From contig NC_079496.1 of NCBI RefSeq assembly GCF_030052815.1, forward strand, positions 40,573,593-40,637,592: 64,000 bases of DNA, given 5' to 3'. The translations under genes were made by a program, and so were the position numbers. Below, piece after piece: positions 36,977-48,451 of the stretch; within the stretch, counting starts at the first letter, position 1; each line of letters begins with the position of its first letter. Source of the stretch: Hevea brasiliensis (taxonomy: Eukaryota; Streptophyta; Magnoliopsida; Malpighiales; Euphorbiaceae). Below the pieces are notes generated by a model. The model did no database searches. It was not told where the DNA came from and saw only the letters and a list, made by a program, of their open reading frames with translations.

Positions 36977-38745
36977 ACTATATTTGCCATTTAGATTGTT
37001 GATTATATAATTTAATTGTGTGTTTGATCATGAGATCAAGAGATTCATTGCTGGTTTGATCATGAGATGTGGCGTCACACATGGTGAAGCCACCATTGGT
37101 GGCGGCAACAATGGTTCCTTGGATGGTTCAAGGTTTAGCTTTTAATTCTGCAATTGTTGTATGATCTAAGGCCTATTCTTTGACTAATTAAAGTGTTTAA
37201 TTAGTTGTTTTAATCACACAATTAAATTATGATTCAAATCAGAATTTTAAAAATTGTTTGAATGTGATTCAAATCTGAATTTTAAAAGTTGTTTGAATGT
37301 GATTCAAATCTGAATTTTTAAAGTTGTTTGAATCATATTTAAATCTGATTTTTTAAAATTGATTCAATAAAATTCAGATCTGATTTTTTAAGAAATATTT
37401 GAATGTGATTCAAATCTGATTTTTTAAAAAATGTTTGAATGTGATTCAAATCTGAATTTTTTAAGTTGTTTGAATGTGATTTAAATCTGAATTTTTAAAT
37501 TTGTTTGAATGAGATTCAAATCTGAATTTTTAAATTTATTTGAATCATATTCAAATCTGGATTTTTAAGTTGAATATGAGATATTCAATTTAATTTAAGT
37601 ATGTATGTTTTATTTAATTGTTAAATAGTGATATGCATGATGGATGATCATGGACTATAAAAGACCAATGTGATTGGATTTATTTCTTTTATGTTTCTTT
37701 GGGATTGTAAATTAATTAATTTATTTTAATTTATTTTGGGCATGTATTATTAAGTTTGTAATAATATTTTGGATTGTAATTTCATTTATTTAAGTTCTTG
37801 TAAATTCGCCTTGGTATGCCAAGGATTACTATGTAATATTGGATTGCAAGAAGTTCAAGGAGGTCAAGAGCATTGGTGGGACCAGTGGGAGGAATTCAAT
37901 ATCAAGTGTTGATTATGTACTCCTTCAGCAACTCTTGTAAAATGAATGAATGAAATGCACCTAGGAATGCCCTGATTCAATTCTTGGTGGCTCAATTGAA
38001 TCCCTTAGAAAGTCCATGATCATACCATATTTATCGCTTATCCATGAATGCATGAGATGTATGGGAATGTATGCAATTATATGATATATGCATGCTAAAT
38101 GGATAATGTGCAAAGTGAGACCTTAATAGTAATTAGGATGGCTATAAAATCTTCCAAACAAATGATTAAGTTGGAAATGCTATAATTAAAGTAATTATAA
38201 CATAAGCCCTCCATTGGGGCAATTATTTTAAGAAATTTTAAATAGTTGCATGAGATGCAATTAATTTAAGAGATTTTCTTAAGAATAATTGTTAAGCATG
38301 AGATGTTGTAAATATATAAATGGTTTAGTGGCCAATATTGGATGTACCTGAGGACATTAAAATTATTTGCATAATTACTGGCTCAATGGGATCAACTTAA
38401 CTAATGCAAGATAAGTCAATAATGGATGTACCGAGATTTTGAGCATTAGGGGCTAGGTAAAGGATTGAACCTCACATGAGATGTGATGGGCAAGGAGTTG
38501 CTCACTTATAGTTTATTGTAATTCCAATAATGGATGTAATCGAGGATGATCAATAGAATTATAAGAATTCAATCACCCACTAGAAATCCATCCAACTAGG
38601 ATTTCGCTTTTCTACTTTGGAAGTGTAGGATTCGCTAAGTTAGTGGGAGGACCAATTTGATTAAAAGACCATAATCATTTTGGTTAATTACATTATACAT
38701 TTACTAATTAATCTGGTTATTTTCTCAGCTTAATTTTCCGATAAA
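36977..38745 (+). other. Untranslated leader of copia 2
   Basis: Collinear with the copia 1 leader, including the hairpin-unit array at 37223-37570. Of the three GGATGTACCTGAG boxes only the first is intact (near 38339). The other two read ACCGAG and AATCGAG at the CTG. No gene is seen. Confidence 0.8.
37223..37570 (+). repeat. Leader tandem repeat of copia 2
   Basis: About nine units with the TTTGAAT-GTG-ATTCAAA inverted repeat, collinear with 27633-27985. Confidence 0.88.
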
Positions 38746-39530
38746 ATGAGCATAAAACAACCACCACCATCCAATATCCTTGCAAGCATACTTGATCACA
38801 ACAGTTGACAGACCTAACTGTCTGATTGGCTAAGAAATTTGAAACTTGTCTCGAACCTTGAACATATAGGATATGTTCTAGATTCAAATGTTCTGGTCCC
38901 TTACCTCCAGAGGCCACACAAGAGGAACATGAAACTTTGGACAAGTGGAAGGAGCATGTTATGAGAGCTAAGTGTTACATGCTTGCATCCAAGAGTAATG
39001 AGTTACAGAAGCAACATGAGAACATGCAGAGAGCGAGTGAGATCCTCCTTCACCTACAAGAGTTGTATGGTGAGCACAAAGAGAATGCTAGGTATGAGAT
39101 ATCTAGACAGCTATTCCGTATGAGGATGTCTAGGGACAGAATGTTGGGGATCATGTCCACAAGATGATTCATTGTTTGAGCAGCTTGGAACATCTTGACT
39201 TCAACATGGATTTCCAACTACAAACGGATTTGATCCTTCATCCTTCCCGAGTCTTTTGGGAATTTTGTGACAAATTTCCATATGACTAAACAGAATGCAC
39301 CTTAGCTGAATTACTCAACATGCTGGTTATTGCCCAAAAGAATATGCTGCAATAAAGGAAAAGAGGTAGCTTTGTTGCATCTTCTTCTGCTGGAAAGTCC
39401 AACAAGAATAAGGGCAATAAGAAAAAGAAACCTCAGATTCCTGGTCCTTCTAAGAAAATAGCTAAACAGAAAAGGAAGACTAAAGCTGACAAAGGCAAAG
39501 GAAAGTGTTTCCACTGCAAACAGGAAAGTG
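38746..39530 (+). pseudogene. Copia gag of element 2 (multiply frameshifted)
   Basis: ATG at 38746 followed by the same protein as copia 1, in short pieces. The longest is 38937-39167 with RYEISRQLFRMRMS. Small deletions near 38800-38830, 39130-39180, 39240 and 39290 break the frame. Where copia 1 has a TAG this copy reads CAG. The end reads KGKGKCFHCKQ, so it keeps a little more of the zinc knuckle than copia 1. Confidence 0.85.
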
Positions 39531-39584
39531 TTTCTTTTGGCAACAGGAAAGTGTTTCTATTGCCAGAAAGAAAGTGTTTCCACT
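39500..39584 (+). repeat. Four-copy GGAAAGTGTTTCC repeat in copia 2
   Basis: Copies start near 39500, 39523, 39546 and 39569. It joins the zinc-knuckle start to the NLNECNA block exactly as in copia 1, showing a shared internal deletion. Confidence 0.85.
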
Positions 39585-39603
39585 GGCCAGAGTGTAGCAA
39601 TCT

Positions 39604-42276
39604 AAATGAATGCAATGCCATAATGAAAATCAACTCAAGTTCAAAATATATTTGGCACTTAAGGTTATGTCATGTTGCAGAAGATAGGATTGCAAAATTG
39701 GAGAAAATGGGGATTCTATCCTTATTTGGCTCTGAGCCTACTCCAACTTGTGAATCTTGCCTTTAAGGCAAAATGACTAGATCACCCTTTGTTGGACAAG
39801 GGCTAAGAGCTGAAAATATTTTGGAACTAATACATAGTGATGTATGTGGTCCGTTTAAAGAAATGGCTAGAGGGGCTTTCATTATTTTATTACCTTTATC
39901 GATGATAAATCAAGGTTTGGGTATTTGTATTTGATGAAATACAAACATGAATCCTTTGAAAAGTTCAAAGAATTTAAATCAAGTAGAAAATCAAACAGAA
40001 AAAATATTAAAGCTCTTCGATCGATCGTGGAGGTGAATATTTGAGTAATCGAATTTGATGAATACTTGAGAGAGCATGGCATTGTTTCTCACCGACTCTC
40101 CAGAACGCCACAACCGAATGGTGTATCCGAAGGAGAAATCGTACTTATTGGATATGGTACGTAGTATGATGAGCTATACCGATATGCCAATCTCCTTTGG
40201 GGATTTGCATTAGAATCACTTTGTATATTCTGAATAGGATTCCATCAAAATCGCTTCTTCCACACCTTATGAGATATGGCATGGAAGAAAACCAAGTCTT
40301 AAGGATGTTAAGATTTGGGGTTGTCCACTTATATCAAAAGTCAACACTGATAAATTGGAGACCAGATCAGAAAAAGGTCGATTTGTTGGATATCCAAAAG
40401 ATAGTTTTGGATATTATTTTTATTTGCCTACTTCACAAAAGGTTGTGATAAGTAGAGATGCCATATTTCTTGAACAACAGTTTGTCCAAGAAGGAGGCAA
40501 AGGAAGGCAAATAGAGTTAGAATTGGAGAATTCGACCAACCAATGCATCGATGGATATAGATCCATCTAGTCAACCTATACCCATTGATGAAACATCTAC
40601 ATCCTGCTCCTCGTAGAACAACCAGGTATCTCACCCACTGTGAGATATGGTTTTCTTCATGAAGAAGAACAAGAGTTGTCTACTCATGAAGAAGTAGATC
40701 ATGGAGATGATCCACTTACCTATGAAGAAGCTATATCAGATATAGACTCTTCAAAATGGATTGATGCGATGAAATCCGAGATTGATTCCATGTATAAGAA
40801 TCAAGTTTGGGATCTTGTTGACCCACCTGAAGGTATTGTACCTATAGGGAACAAATGGGTTTTCAAGAAGAAAATTGGTTCTGAGGGAAAGGTAGAGACC
40901 TATAAGGCAAGGCTAGTAGCGAAAGGGTTTCGCCAAAGGCAAGGAATAGACTATGAGGAGACTTTCTACTTTGTTGCCATGCTTAAATCAATTAGGATTT
41001 TATTAGCAATAGCTGCATACTATGATTATGAGATTTGGCGATGGATGTCAAAATAGCTTTTCTCAATGGATACATTGAAGAAAACATTTTCATGGAACAA
41101 CCTAGGGGATTTGAATCTCAAGATGGTTCCAAGGTATGCAAGCTAAAGCGATCCATTTATGGGTTGAAACAAGCTTCGAGGAGTTGGAACATCCATTTTG
41201 ATGAAGCCATTAAATCCTTTGGTTTTATCAAAAATGAGGATGAGCCATGTGTATATAAGAAGGTTAGTGACAGTGCTATCACTTTCCTTGTCTTATATGT
41301 GGATGACATACTGTTGATGGGTAATGATACAGGTATGTTGACGACTATAAAGGTATGGTTGTCAAATACATTCTCCATGAAAGACTTAGGGGAGGCAACC
41401 TATATTCTTGGGATTCGCATCTATAGAGATAGAGCGAAAAGAATAATTGGTTTATCCCAAAGTCTATACTTGGAAAAGGTGTTAAAGAGGTTTAACATGC
41501 TTGATTCCAAGAGAGGATTGTTACCAGTGAGACATGGTATCCACCTTTCTAAAGAGATGTCTCCAAAGACACCTGAAGAAAGAGATAAGATGGCCAGGAT
41601 TCCATATGCTTCGGCTATTGGAAGTTTAATGTATGCAATGTTGTGTACTAGGACTTATATCGCATATGCTGTTAGTTTGAATAGCATGTATAATTCCAAT
41701 CCAGTTTGGAACATCGATAGTCACAAGAATATCCTTAAGTACTTGAGAAGAACTAAGGATTTATTCTTAATTTATGGAGGTGGAGACTTGCAATTGGATG
41801 GTTATACCGATTCGATTTCCAATCGATATCGATGATAGAAAGTCTACCTCGGATATGTGTTCATTTGTAATGGAGGTGCGATTAGTTGGAAGAGTTCCAA
41901 ACAGAGCACGCATCGCAGATTCCACTCATCGAGGTCGAGTATATTCTCGCATCGATGTCGCAAAAGAAGTCGCTTTGGATAAAGAAGTTCGTGATGTAAC
42001 TTATGCCAGTTCCTTCCATTGAGTCGCCAGTTCCACTACACCGTGACAATAATGGAGCATCATACTGAGCTAAGGAACTAAGGTCTCACACAAAATCCAA
42101 ACACACGTAAAGGCACTACCACATTATCGAGATATAGTTGGGCAAGGCGATATAGCCATGCAGAAAATAACATCACTAAAAATTCAATTGATCCATTCAC
42201 TAAGCCTTTGTCACAAGCTCGCTTAGACCGACATCTTGAGAAGATGGGTCTAAGGTATTGTAATGAATGGCTCTAG
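39604..42276 (+). pseudogene. Copia pol of element 2 (multiply frameshifted)
   Basis: Same domain order as copia 1. Open pieces: 39551-39766 (HLRLCHV, ending at a TAA that replaces the Gln of CLQGK), 40355-40570, 40640-41056 (NKWVFKKK, then YKARLVAKGF through GIDYEETF) and 41035-41835. The last has MDVKIAFLNGY with Ile for Thr, and YVDD intact. A 2-base loss at about 41038 (copia 1 GGCAGATGG, here GGCGATGG) breaks RT. RNase H after 41835 is unreadable in one frame. Integrase between 39770 and 40340 is fragmented. Confidence 0.85.
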
Positions 42277-42290
42277 TGCTAGTGGGAGAT

Positions 42291-44392
42291 TGTTAGTAGT
42301 ATGCCCTAGAGCATATCATTTAGTATGTATCTTGTATATATTTTATTAATAAAAGGCATTTCCACTTTTCCGTTTACATAATATATTTATGTGTAATAAA
42401 AAAGGTCCATTGATATTTTGTTAGAAATATTATTCTTAAGTTGTTAAGAATATGAGTGACAATATTTCTAGCACAAAGTATCATAAATAGGTTCACAATC
42501 GAGGATACTTCATAATAAGGACATGACTTATCCGTAAAGATTGTATTCATGTTTGTTCCCAAGTTATTTATATGAGATATAAATAAGATGGAATGGTGAG
42601 TCTCATGCCATATAACAAACATGATAGGCACTTATAAATGATAAGTAGGCCGAACCAGTGACACTTATGACAAGCACATGGAGTTTACTCTTGTTAATGT
42701 TTTGTCATAAATCATATCAGTGCATATAATCTTTAGACCTGAGATAGCACAGTTATCTTGTATATAGGTAGTTTGAGTTTGATATTGCTTTCATACTTGT
42801 ACTATGTATGGGTATATGGGCATGTGTTGGCTCCTGCTAGTTATATATGGAGGTAGGTGTTGATCAAGATGGAATCTGTTCCTCTAAGTAAATAGAGTTA
42901 AAATCCTATGTTCATTTAATTGTTCTTGATGTTTCAAGTTCTGCCAGACAGATAGATTTATTCAGAAAAGAGTTTCTGATGAGAAAAATCTTTTAATCAA
43001 GAACTGGAATTAAAAGAGAACATAATATTCATAGCAAATGGAGTTTGACATAAACCATGACTCTAGCTTGAGTTGGGATTTTGTAACAGAGAGATTCTAG
43101 TGCATGGTAACATATGATTATAGGTTCATTTAAGGTAAACCTTATTACTAATTGGGTGGCCATGGCATGCTATGCTAGGTGTTAACCATGGTCTATGAGG
43201 TTCATAAAATGATTTAGAGAAATCATTTATGGTAAGAAAGAGTTCTAATGATATAAAGAGTTGATATCATGTCTCATTGCCAATTAGTGATGAGCCTAGT
43301 AAGTCACACACATACACAAGATATCACCTATTTAAATATGATTTAATTAATTAATTAAAGAGTTTAATTGATTAATTAAATAGATTTGGTTTGCAATAAA
43401 ATTGCAAAGTCCCTAGCATGACTTGAAACCAAATCTAGATTATTGGATGTGTAGTATAAATTAAATTTATATTTAAAGTGTTTAAATATGAATTTAATTG
43501 ATGAGAAATTAATTAATAGAGATTAATTAATTAATTTATATTTGATATAAATTAATTAGAAGAAGAAAATAATTATTTTGGGTTAAGAACTCAAAATTAA
43601 GACACAGGGGCATTTTGGTCATTTCACAGTGTGACACGTGGCACCATGAGATGGTGACACATGGCATAACACATAAGCTTGCCAAATATTTTTAATCATG
43701 TAAGATGATTAAAATCAAGATTAAATATAGGTTTGACACTTGGCACAATGTGATTGGGTCACTTAAACCTAGAGCTAATAAAAAAGGTGACATGTGGCTA
43801 GGGTTTAATGTGTTAACCTAGCTATTTAAGTGTGGTTATGAAAAGAAAACATAACCAGCAGCCTCTCCTCTCATATGTCACGCCACTTTGAGCCTCTCCA
43901 GCTATTTCTCTTCATCTCTCATCAATTCAAAGAGATTAGCCATCAATCTCTTGAATTAAGAACACTAGAAATTGTTTCTAGTGTCCTGTTTGCATCTCTA
44001 ATCTCTTAAAAGGCAGAACTTGAATTTCTAATTAATAGAAAAGGCTTTAGAAGCTGTTCAAGGGCTGCCATAGGTGTTCTTGGTGTGGACAAGCTAGAGG
44101 GACAACATCCGTGTCCTCAAGACGAATCTCAAAGGCGCACACGCTGCAAAGACATCAAGAGGTTAGTGTAATCGTTCTTGATTTAATCTAGGGTTCTAAA
44201 ATTAATCTGATTAATTTTAAAATCTTAAATGGCAAATACAGATCAAAAAAACATATTAAAAGAGTTTTAATATGTTGTTCATCATTGAAATCAAATAGAT
44301 AAAAATAAATCTTGCATGGTGCATGTGACCCTAGGTGAAAATTTTTGAATTCAATGGTATAATCTTGTGTTTTTCACGCTTCCGTTCCTTCA
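42291..44392 (+). repeat. 3' LTR of copia 2
   Basis: TGTTAG..CCTTCA, 2102 bp. Against its own 5' LTR it differs at several CAG/CTG-containing sites (near 42530, 42940-42955, 43060, 44110-44155) and at a few other positions. Followed by TTCTA. Confidence 0.93.
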
Positions 44393-45182
44393 TTCTAATG
44401 GTATCAAATTCAGGACATTTGGACCAATATAGAGGGAGTTATGACCAAATGAATACATGCTGTTCATTTGGTCATTTTCTGGGTTTTGTGCAGGGTCATC
44501 CGGATTTGGGCAGAAAATTGGTCAGGATTTTGATGAAATTTGGGCATGGTGTCTTCATGAAAAATGGGCTATTTTGGGTCCAGTTTTACCTCCAATTGGC
44601 TTTCTACCAATTGGAGTCACATAATTTCAATTATGGTTCATCAAACACACTGGACTCATTGAGTCCTAACCCTGTAGAAAATGGCACTCCCAAATATTCA
44701 ATCTCCTCCAACTTTCTCACTTCAATTTGCATACATAGCACTTCTATAAGCAACAATCTCATCTCAACCAAGTCAAATTCCAACAATTTCACAAAATTCC
44801 CAATCCATGTACACAAACCCTAATTTCAAATATCCAAATCAATATACACCCATGCAAATCAAATTTTAAAAAATTAAACTTTATTAATCCACTTCCCTAA
44901 CCAATTTAAAACCATCAAATTAATCTTCTTTTTAGGGCTGTCAAAAATCAAGTCTCCCTTTTCTCAAGATTTTCTTTTGATTTTCATGAAATATGTACTT
45001 AGTTTAGCATGCTTCTTATACTTATAGAAGAAAGAATAGTAGTTAGAGCACTAACCTTTTTGGTGACTTGTTAAACTTCCCTTCTACCTCTTCTTATTAC
45101 TATCAATAGCTTCCTTATGATATGGGTTTGATTTTTAATGAAGGGGACCATGTGTTTTAGTGAGTAAATGAAGTGGGATTCA

Positions 45183-47987
45183 TGTTACACCTTACCCCTC
45201 CGTAAGGCATAACATGATCCCGTAGTATACCTAATGAATTACTAAACTTCGCCTACTGATAACTCATTAAATACACTACAAGAGATTTTAAACCTTTTCT
45301 TATTTCTTTTTACAGTGGTGAGCACTTTTGGCAGGTGTTACAGGTGCTAAATTTTTTTTTTAAATTGAAGTGAAACCAAATAACAAATCTGAAGTATCAA
45401 TAATTTCTGTAAAAATTTTGACAGAGTGCCATCTGTATTTTGAATAAAATAGTTCTTCAAAAACCTGTAAAAAGCACTTCCAATAAATTTGTTCAACACA
45501 ATAAATTTCTCAACATTATCAACTCAATTCAACATCAATTTTCCAGTGTTTCCAAAAGCTAAGATAAGAGAAATATATCACAATATTTTTACAGGCCAAA
45601 ATAATTTACAATTTTAGTTTACAACTGCTCAAGACCAAGTACAATATATACATACAGTTCACATACATTACAACAAAAATTACAGAATATGGTATACTCA
45701 ATATACCCGGCGGAATCTCAAAATGTAGCACAAGCAGCCTACTCTGCTGCTCTATCTGTCTGTCTACCTACGATAGCAATGAAAAAGCTATCGCTGAGCC
45801 AATGCCTCAGTGGTGCACAACATTAAGAAAATACAATTTAAAGCCATAAACCATAAATCATATGAACTATGGATACTTAAAATCATAGTTAAATTCAAAA
45901 GATAGTGTATGTCATAAAGAATTAAACTGCATTTCACAATATGACAATAAATATCAATAAATCACACACACAGCTTAATCATGTTCCCAAAGTCCAATTC
46001 TTCCCAAAAGCCGATGGCTAGTGAGGAATAACATAGCTAGCTAGCAATTATATGAGTACTCATCCTATTCGTCCTCAACTGGCACACACCTCAACACTTT
46101 AGTCAGAGCAGGAATTCAAAGCCAATTCGTCCCATTAGACAAGCTAGCAAGGAATTCAATCAAATATACATGATATCTGTGGTTTCAAACCATTTACAAT
46201 ATTTTTCAAGCAATAAGTATCTATCAAATTCCATTCAAACAATTTTTTTCACAATTTAAGCAATAACATTCAAATTGTCATAATTTATTTGAATTGAAAA
46301 TTCAAAAGAAATAATTGTTGTGCACAAACCTCTGAAGAGTAGCCTCTTGGCCTTGACTCAATGTTTCCTTTCCCTTCCCTGAGTCTTTGTAATTGAAATG
46401 CACAATTTAAAGTGTTTCAGTACTCAGCCAAATTATTTTTATCAATAAGGTTCAATAATTAATATTATTTAATACTATTGCTTTCATTAGTCAACCTATA
46501 ATGTTGACCTTTGATGCCTCTTGGGGAATAATTTTAATGTTGCCAATACATCACTTTTTATAGTCCTTTCGTGTTAGTATATGTTACCAATTTCATTTTT
46601 AAGTGTATTGCATTTTATTGCAGTTTTTTGGATTTTGGTATGATGTTTTGACCTAGCCGGAAGACCTAGTTTCCTCAGTTTTCGGGTTTTGGTCCAAATT
46701 ATAAACTTGTAGATCTATATCTTAGTGAACTTTTGCCACAAATTTTAGGTCGTTTGGAGTTTACTAGACCAAGTTATGGCCATTTTACTATTGCTGGACA
46801 GATTGCACTAAAATGACAAACTTAGGTCATTTTTAGGTCATTTCTGATTCTGGCAGTTTTTATATCCGAAATTGTGCAAGTATTTTGACTTGCTTATGTT
46901 AATTTCTGGGTTTTGGTGTCTTCATAAGAGTTGTATCTCTATGTCTAAGCTATCAATGGTATAAATTTCAGGTCATTTGGATATGTTTTGAGTGAGTTAT
47001 GGCCAAAATACTGACTACTGTCCAAATGGTCAATTTTCAGGTTTGCAAAGTCACTAATCCGGATTTGGTCAATTCTCATGTCACTTTTTGGACAAAATTT
47101 AGGTAGGCTTTCTTCATGAAAGTTGGCACATTTTGTGCCTAGTTTTACCTCCAATTGGCCTCATACCAACTGGAGTCACACAATTCCATTTATAGCCTAA
47201 AACATATAATGCCCTTAACACATTTTAAAAGTACCAATCCAAATATACATTCAACCAATTATATCTTCATTTCCCACACAATTTTGCACTTGTACCATAC
47301 CATAACCACTCAACACATCACATTTAGGTCAACTTGGGTAGAATATAATAACTTCACAATACACCAAATGCAATCACAGTTCACAAAATCCAAACCCAAT
47401 AATATATACACAAACACTCTTAATTACTACACATAACTTCTATCATCAAATTACACATTTATTCTCCACTAAATCATGCACATATGCTGGCACTTTTAGT
47501 ATCATAATTCAACAATCTTTTCAAGAATTTAAACACTTCAAATCTTCATCATGAGGCTGCCAAAATACTACACATATATCAAGCTTTCCATTTTAACTTT
47601 TCAAACTTACAAATTAAACTTTATACATGGAAATCAACTCCAATACATTTAAACACTTAATTAAACACCTCAAACTACCATTTACATGTAGAAATAAATC
47701 AACTTCCATGGACATAAGGGCTGCCAAAGTTTGAATAATTCACTAACTCAACAAATCCTTTAACTTCTTCCATAATCTAACTCACCATAACCGTAGTTAC
47801 AATTTTAATGAAAGAAGTAATGAAAACACACACTTACCTCTTTTAAAGCTTGACAAAAACTTCACTAAAACCCTTCTTTCATGTTCCCTAAGTGCTGCCC
47901 AAGTTGTATAGAACAACTTTAGTGAAGAAACTTAGAAGAATTGGTGGCTTGAAGATGGTGGATTAGCCATTGCATGGTTGACGACCA
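45183..47987 (-). repeat. Minus-strand LTR of element A type, truncated
   Basis: Left end TGTTACACCTTACCCC is almost identical to 3761 onward, and homology continues for 2.8 kb. It inserted in the B-type LTR (ATTCA at 45178-45182 would be its duplicated target). It is cut at 47988 by the terminus of a minus-strand copia LTR. Whether it is a solo LTR or a 3' LTR cannot be told. ORFs 46945-47154 and 47155-47436 look like chance. Confidence 0.85.
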
Positions 47988-48337
47988 TGAAGGAACGGAA
48001 GGGTGAAAAACACAAGTTTATACCATTGAATTCAAAAATTTTCACCTAGGGTCACATGCATCATGCAAGATTTATTTTTATCTATTTGATTTAAATGATA
48101 AACAACATATTAAACTCTTTTAATATGTTTTTGGATCTATATTTTCCATTTAAGATTTTTAAAATTAATCAGATTAATTTTAGAATCCTAGATTAAATCA
48201 AGAATAAACACACTAACCTCTTGATGCACTGCAGTGTATTTGCGCCTTTGAGATTCATCTTCAGGACACCAGATGTTGTCCCTCCAACTTGTCCACACCA
48301 AGAACACCAATGGCAGCCCTTGAATAGCTTCTAAAGC
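47988..48337 (-). repeat. Copia LTR 3'-terminal fragment, minus strand
   Basis: Complement of the last 350 bp of the copia LTR, ending at the GAATAGCTTCTAAAGCT block. Marks the outer boundary of a minus-strand copia insertion. Confidence 0.88.
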
Positions 48338-48451
48338 TAAAAATCCAGCTGATCCATTCACTAAGCCTATGTCACAGACTCAGTTAGACTGACATCTTGA
48401 GAAGATAGGTCTAAGATATTATAATGAATAGCTCTAGTGCTAGTGGGAGAT
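48338..48451 (+). pseudogene. Copia pol C-terminus and polypurine tract
   Basis: Encodes the ENPADPFTKP..HLEKIGLRYYNE end of copia RNase H with a TGA or TAG in place of some codons, followed by AGTGGGAGA immediately before the LTR at 48452. Confidence 0.85.

Larger units (their letters stand above)
34855..44392 (+). mobile_element. Copia LTR retrotransposon 2, both LTRs, protease region missing
   Basis: A complete insertion of 9538 bp of the same family and orientation as copia 1, with its own perfect target duplication TTCTA (34850-34854 and 44393-44397). Only the ten bases AAGCTTTCTA of host sequence separate the two insertion points. It shares the internal deletion of copia 1. From about 38.4 kb onward it differs from copia 1 by many small changes, mostly at CAG or CTG triplets, which destroy most of gag and pol. 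Confidence 0.93.
23137..45182 (-). repeat. Minus-strand LTR of B type, split by two copia elements
   Basis: The visible parts are 23137-25266 and 44393-45182, about 2.9 kb together. The left end TGACGCCCCATACCC and the GGAGCACCCCATCTTG, GACCCGGACAGAGCCTCC blocks are the complement of the LTR B end at 20130-20300. The two sides rejoin across the copia insertions in the motif CTAAGCTTTCTAATGG. The right end is cut at 45183 by another LTR. It lies inverted to LTR B. The ORF 44335-44823 begins in copia LTR and runs into this LTR, so it is not a gene. Confidence 0.82.

Noticed and set aside
44335..44823. 162-codon plus-strand ORF
   Set aside because: It starts in the copia 2 LTR and continues over the target duplication into an older LTR, so it is a chance fusion created by insertion.
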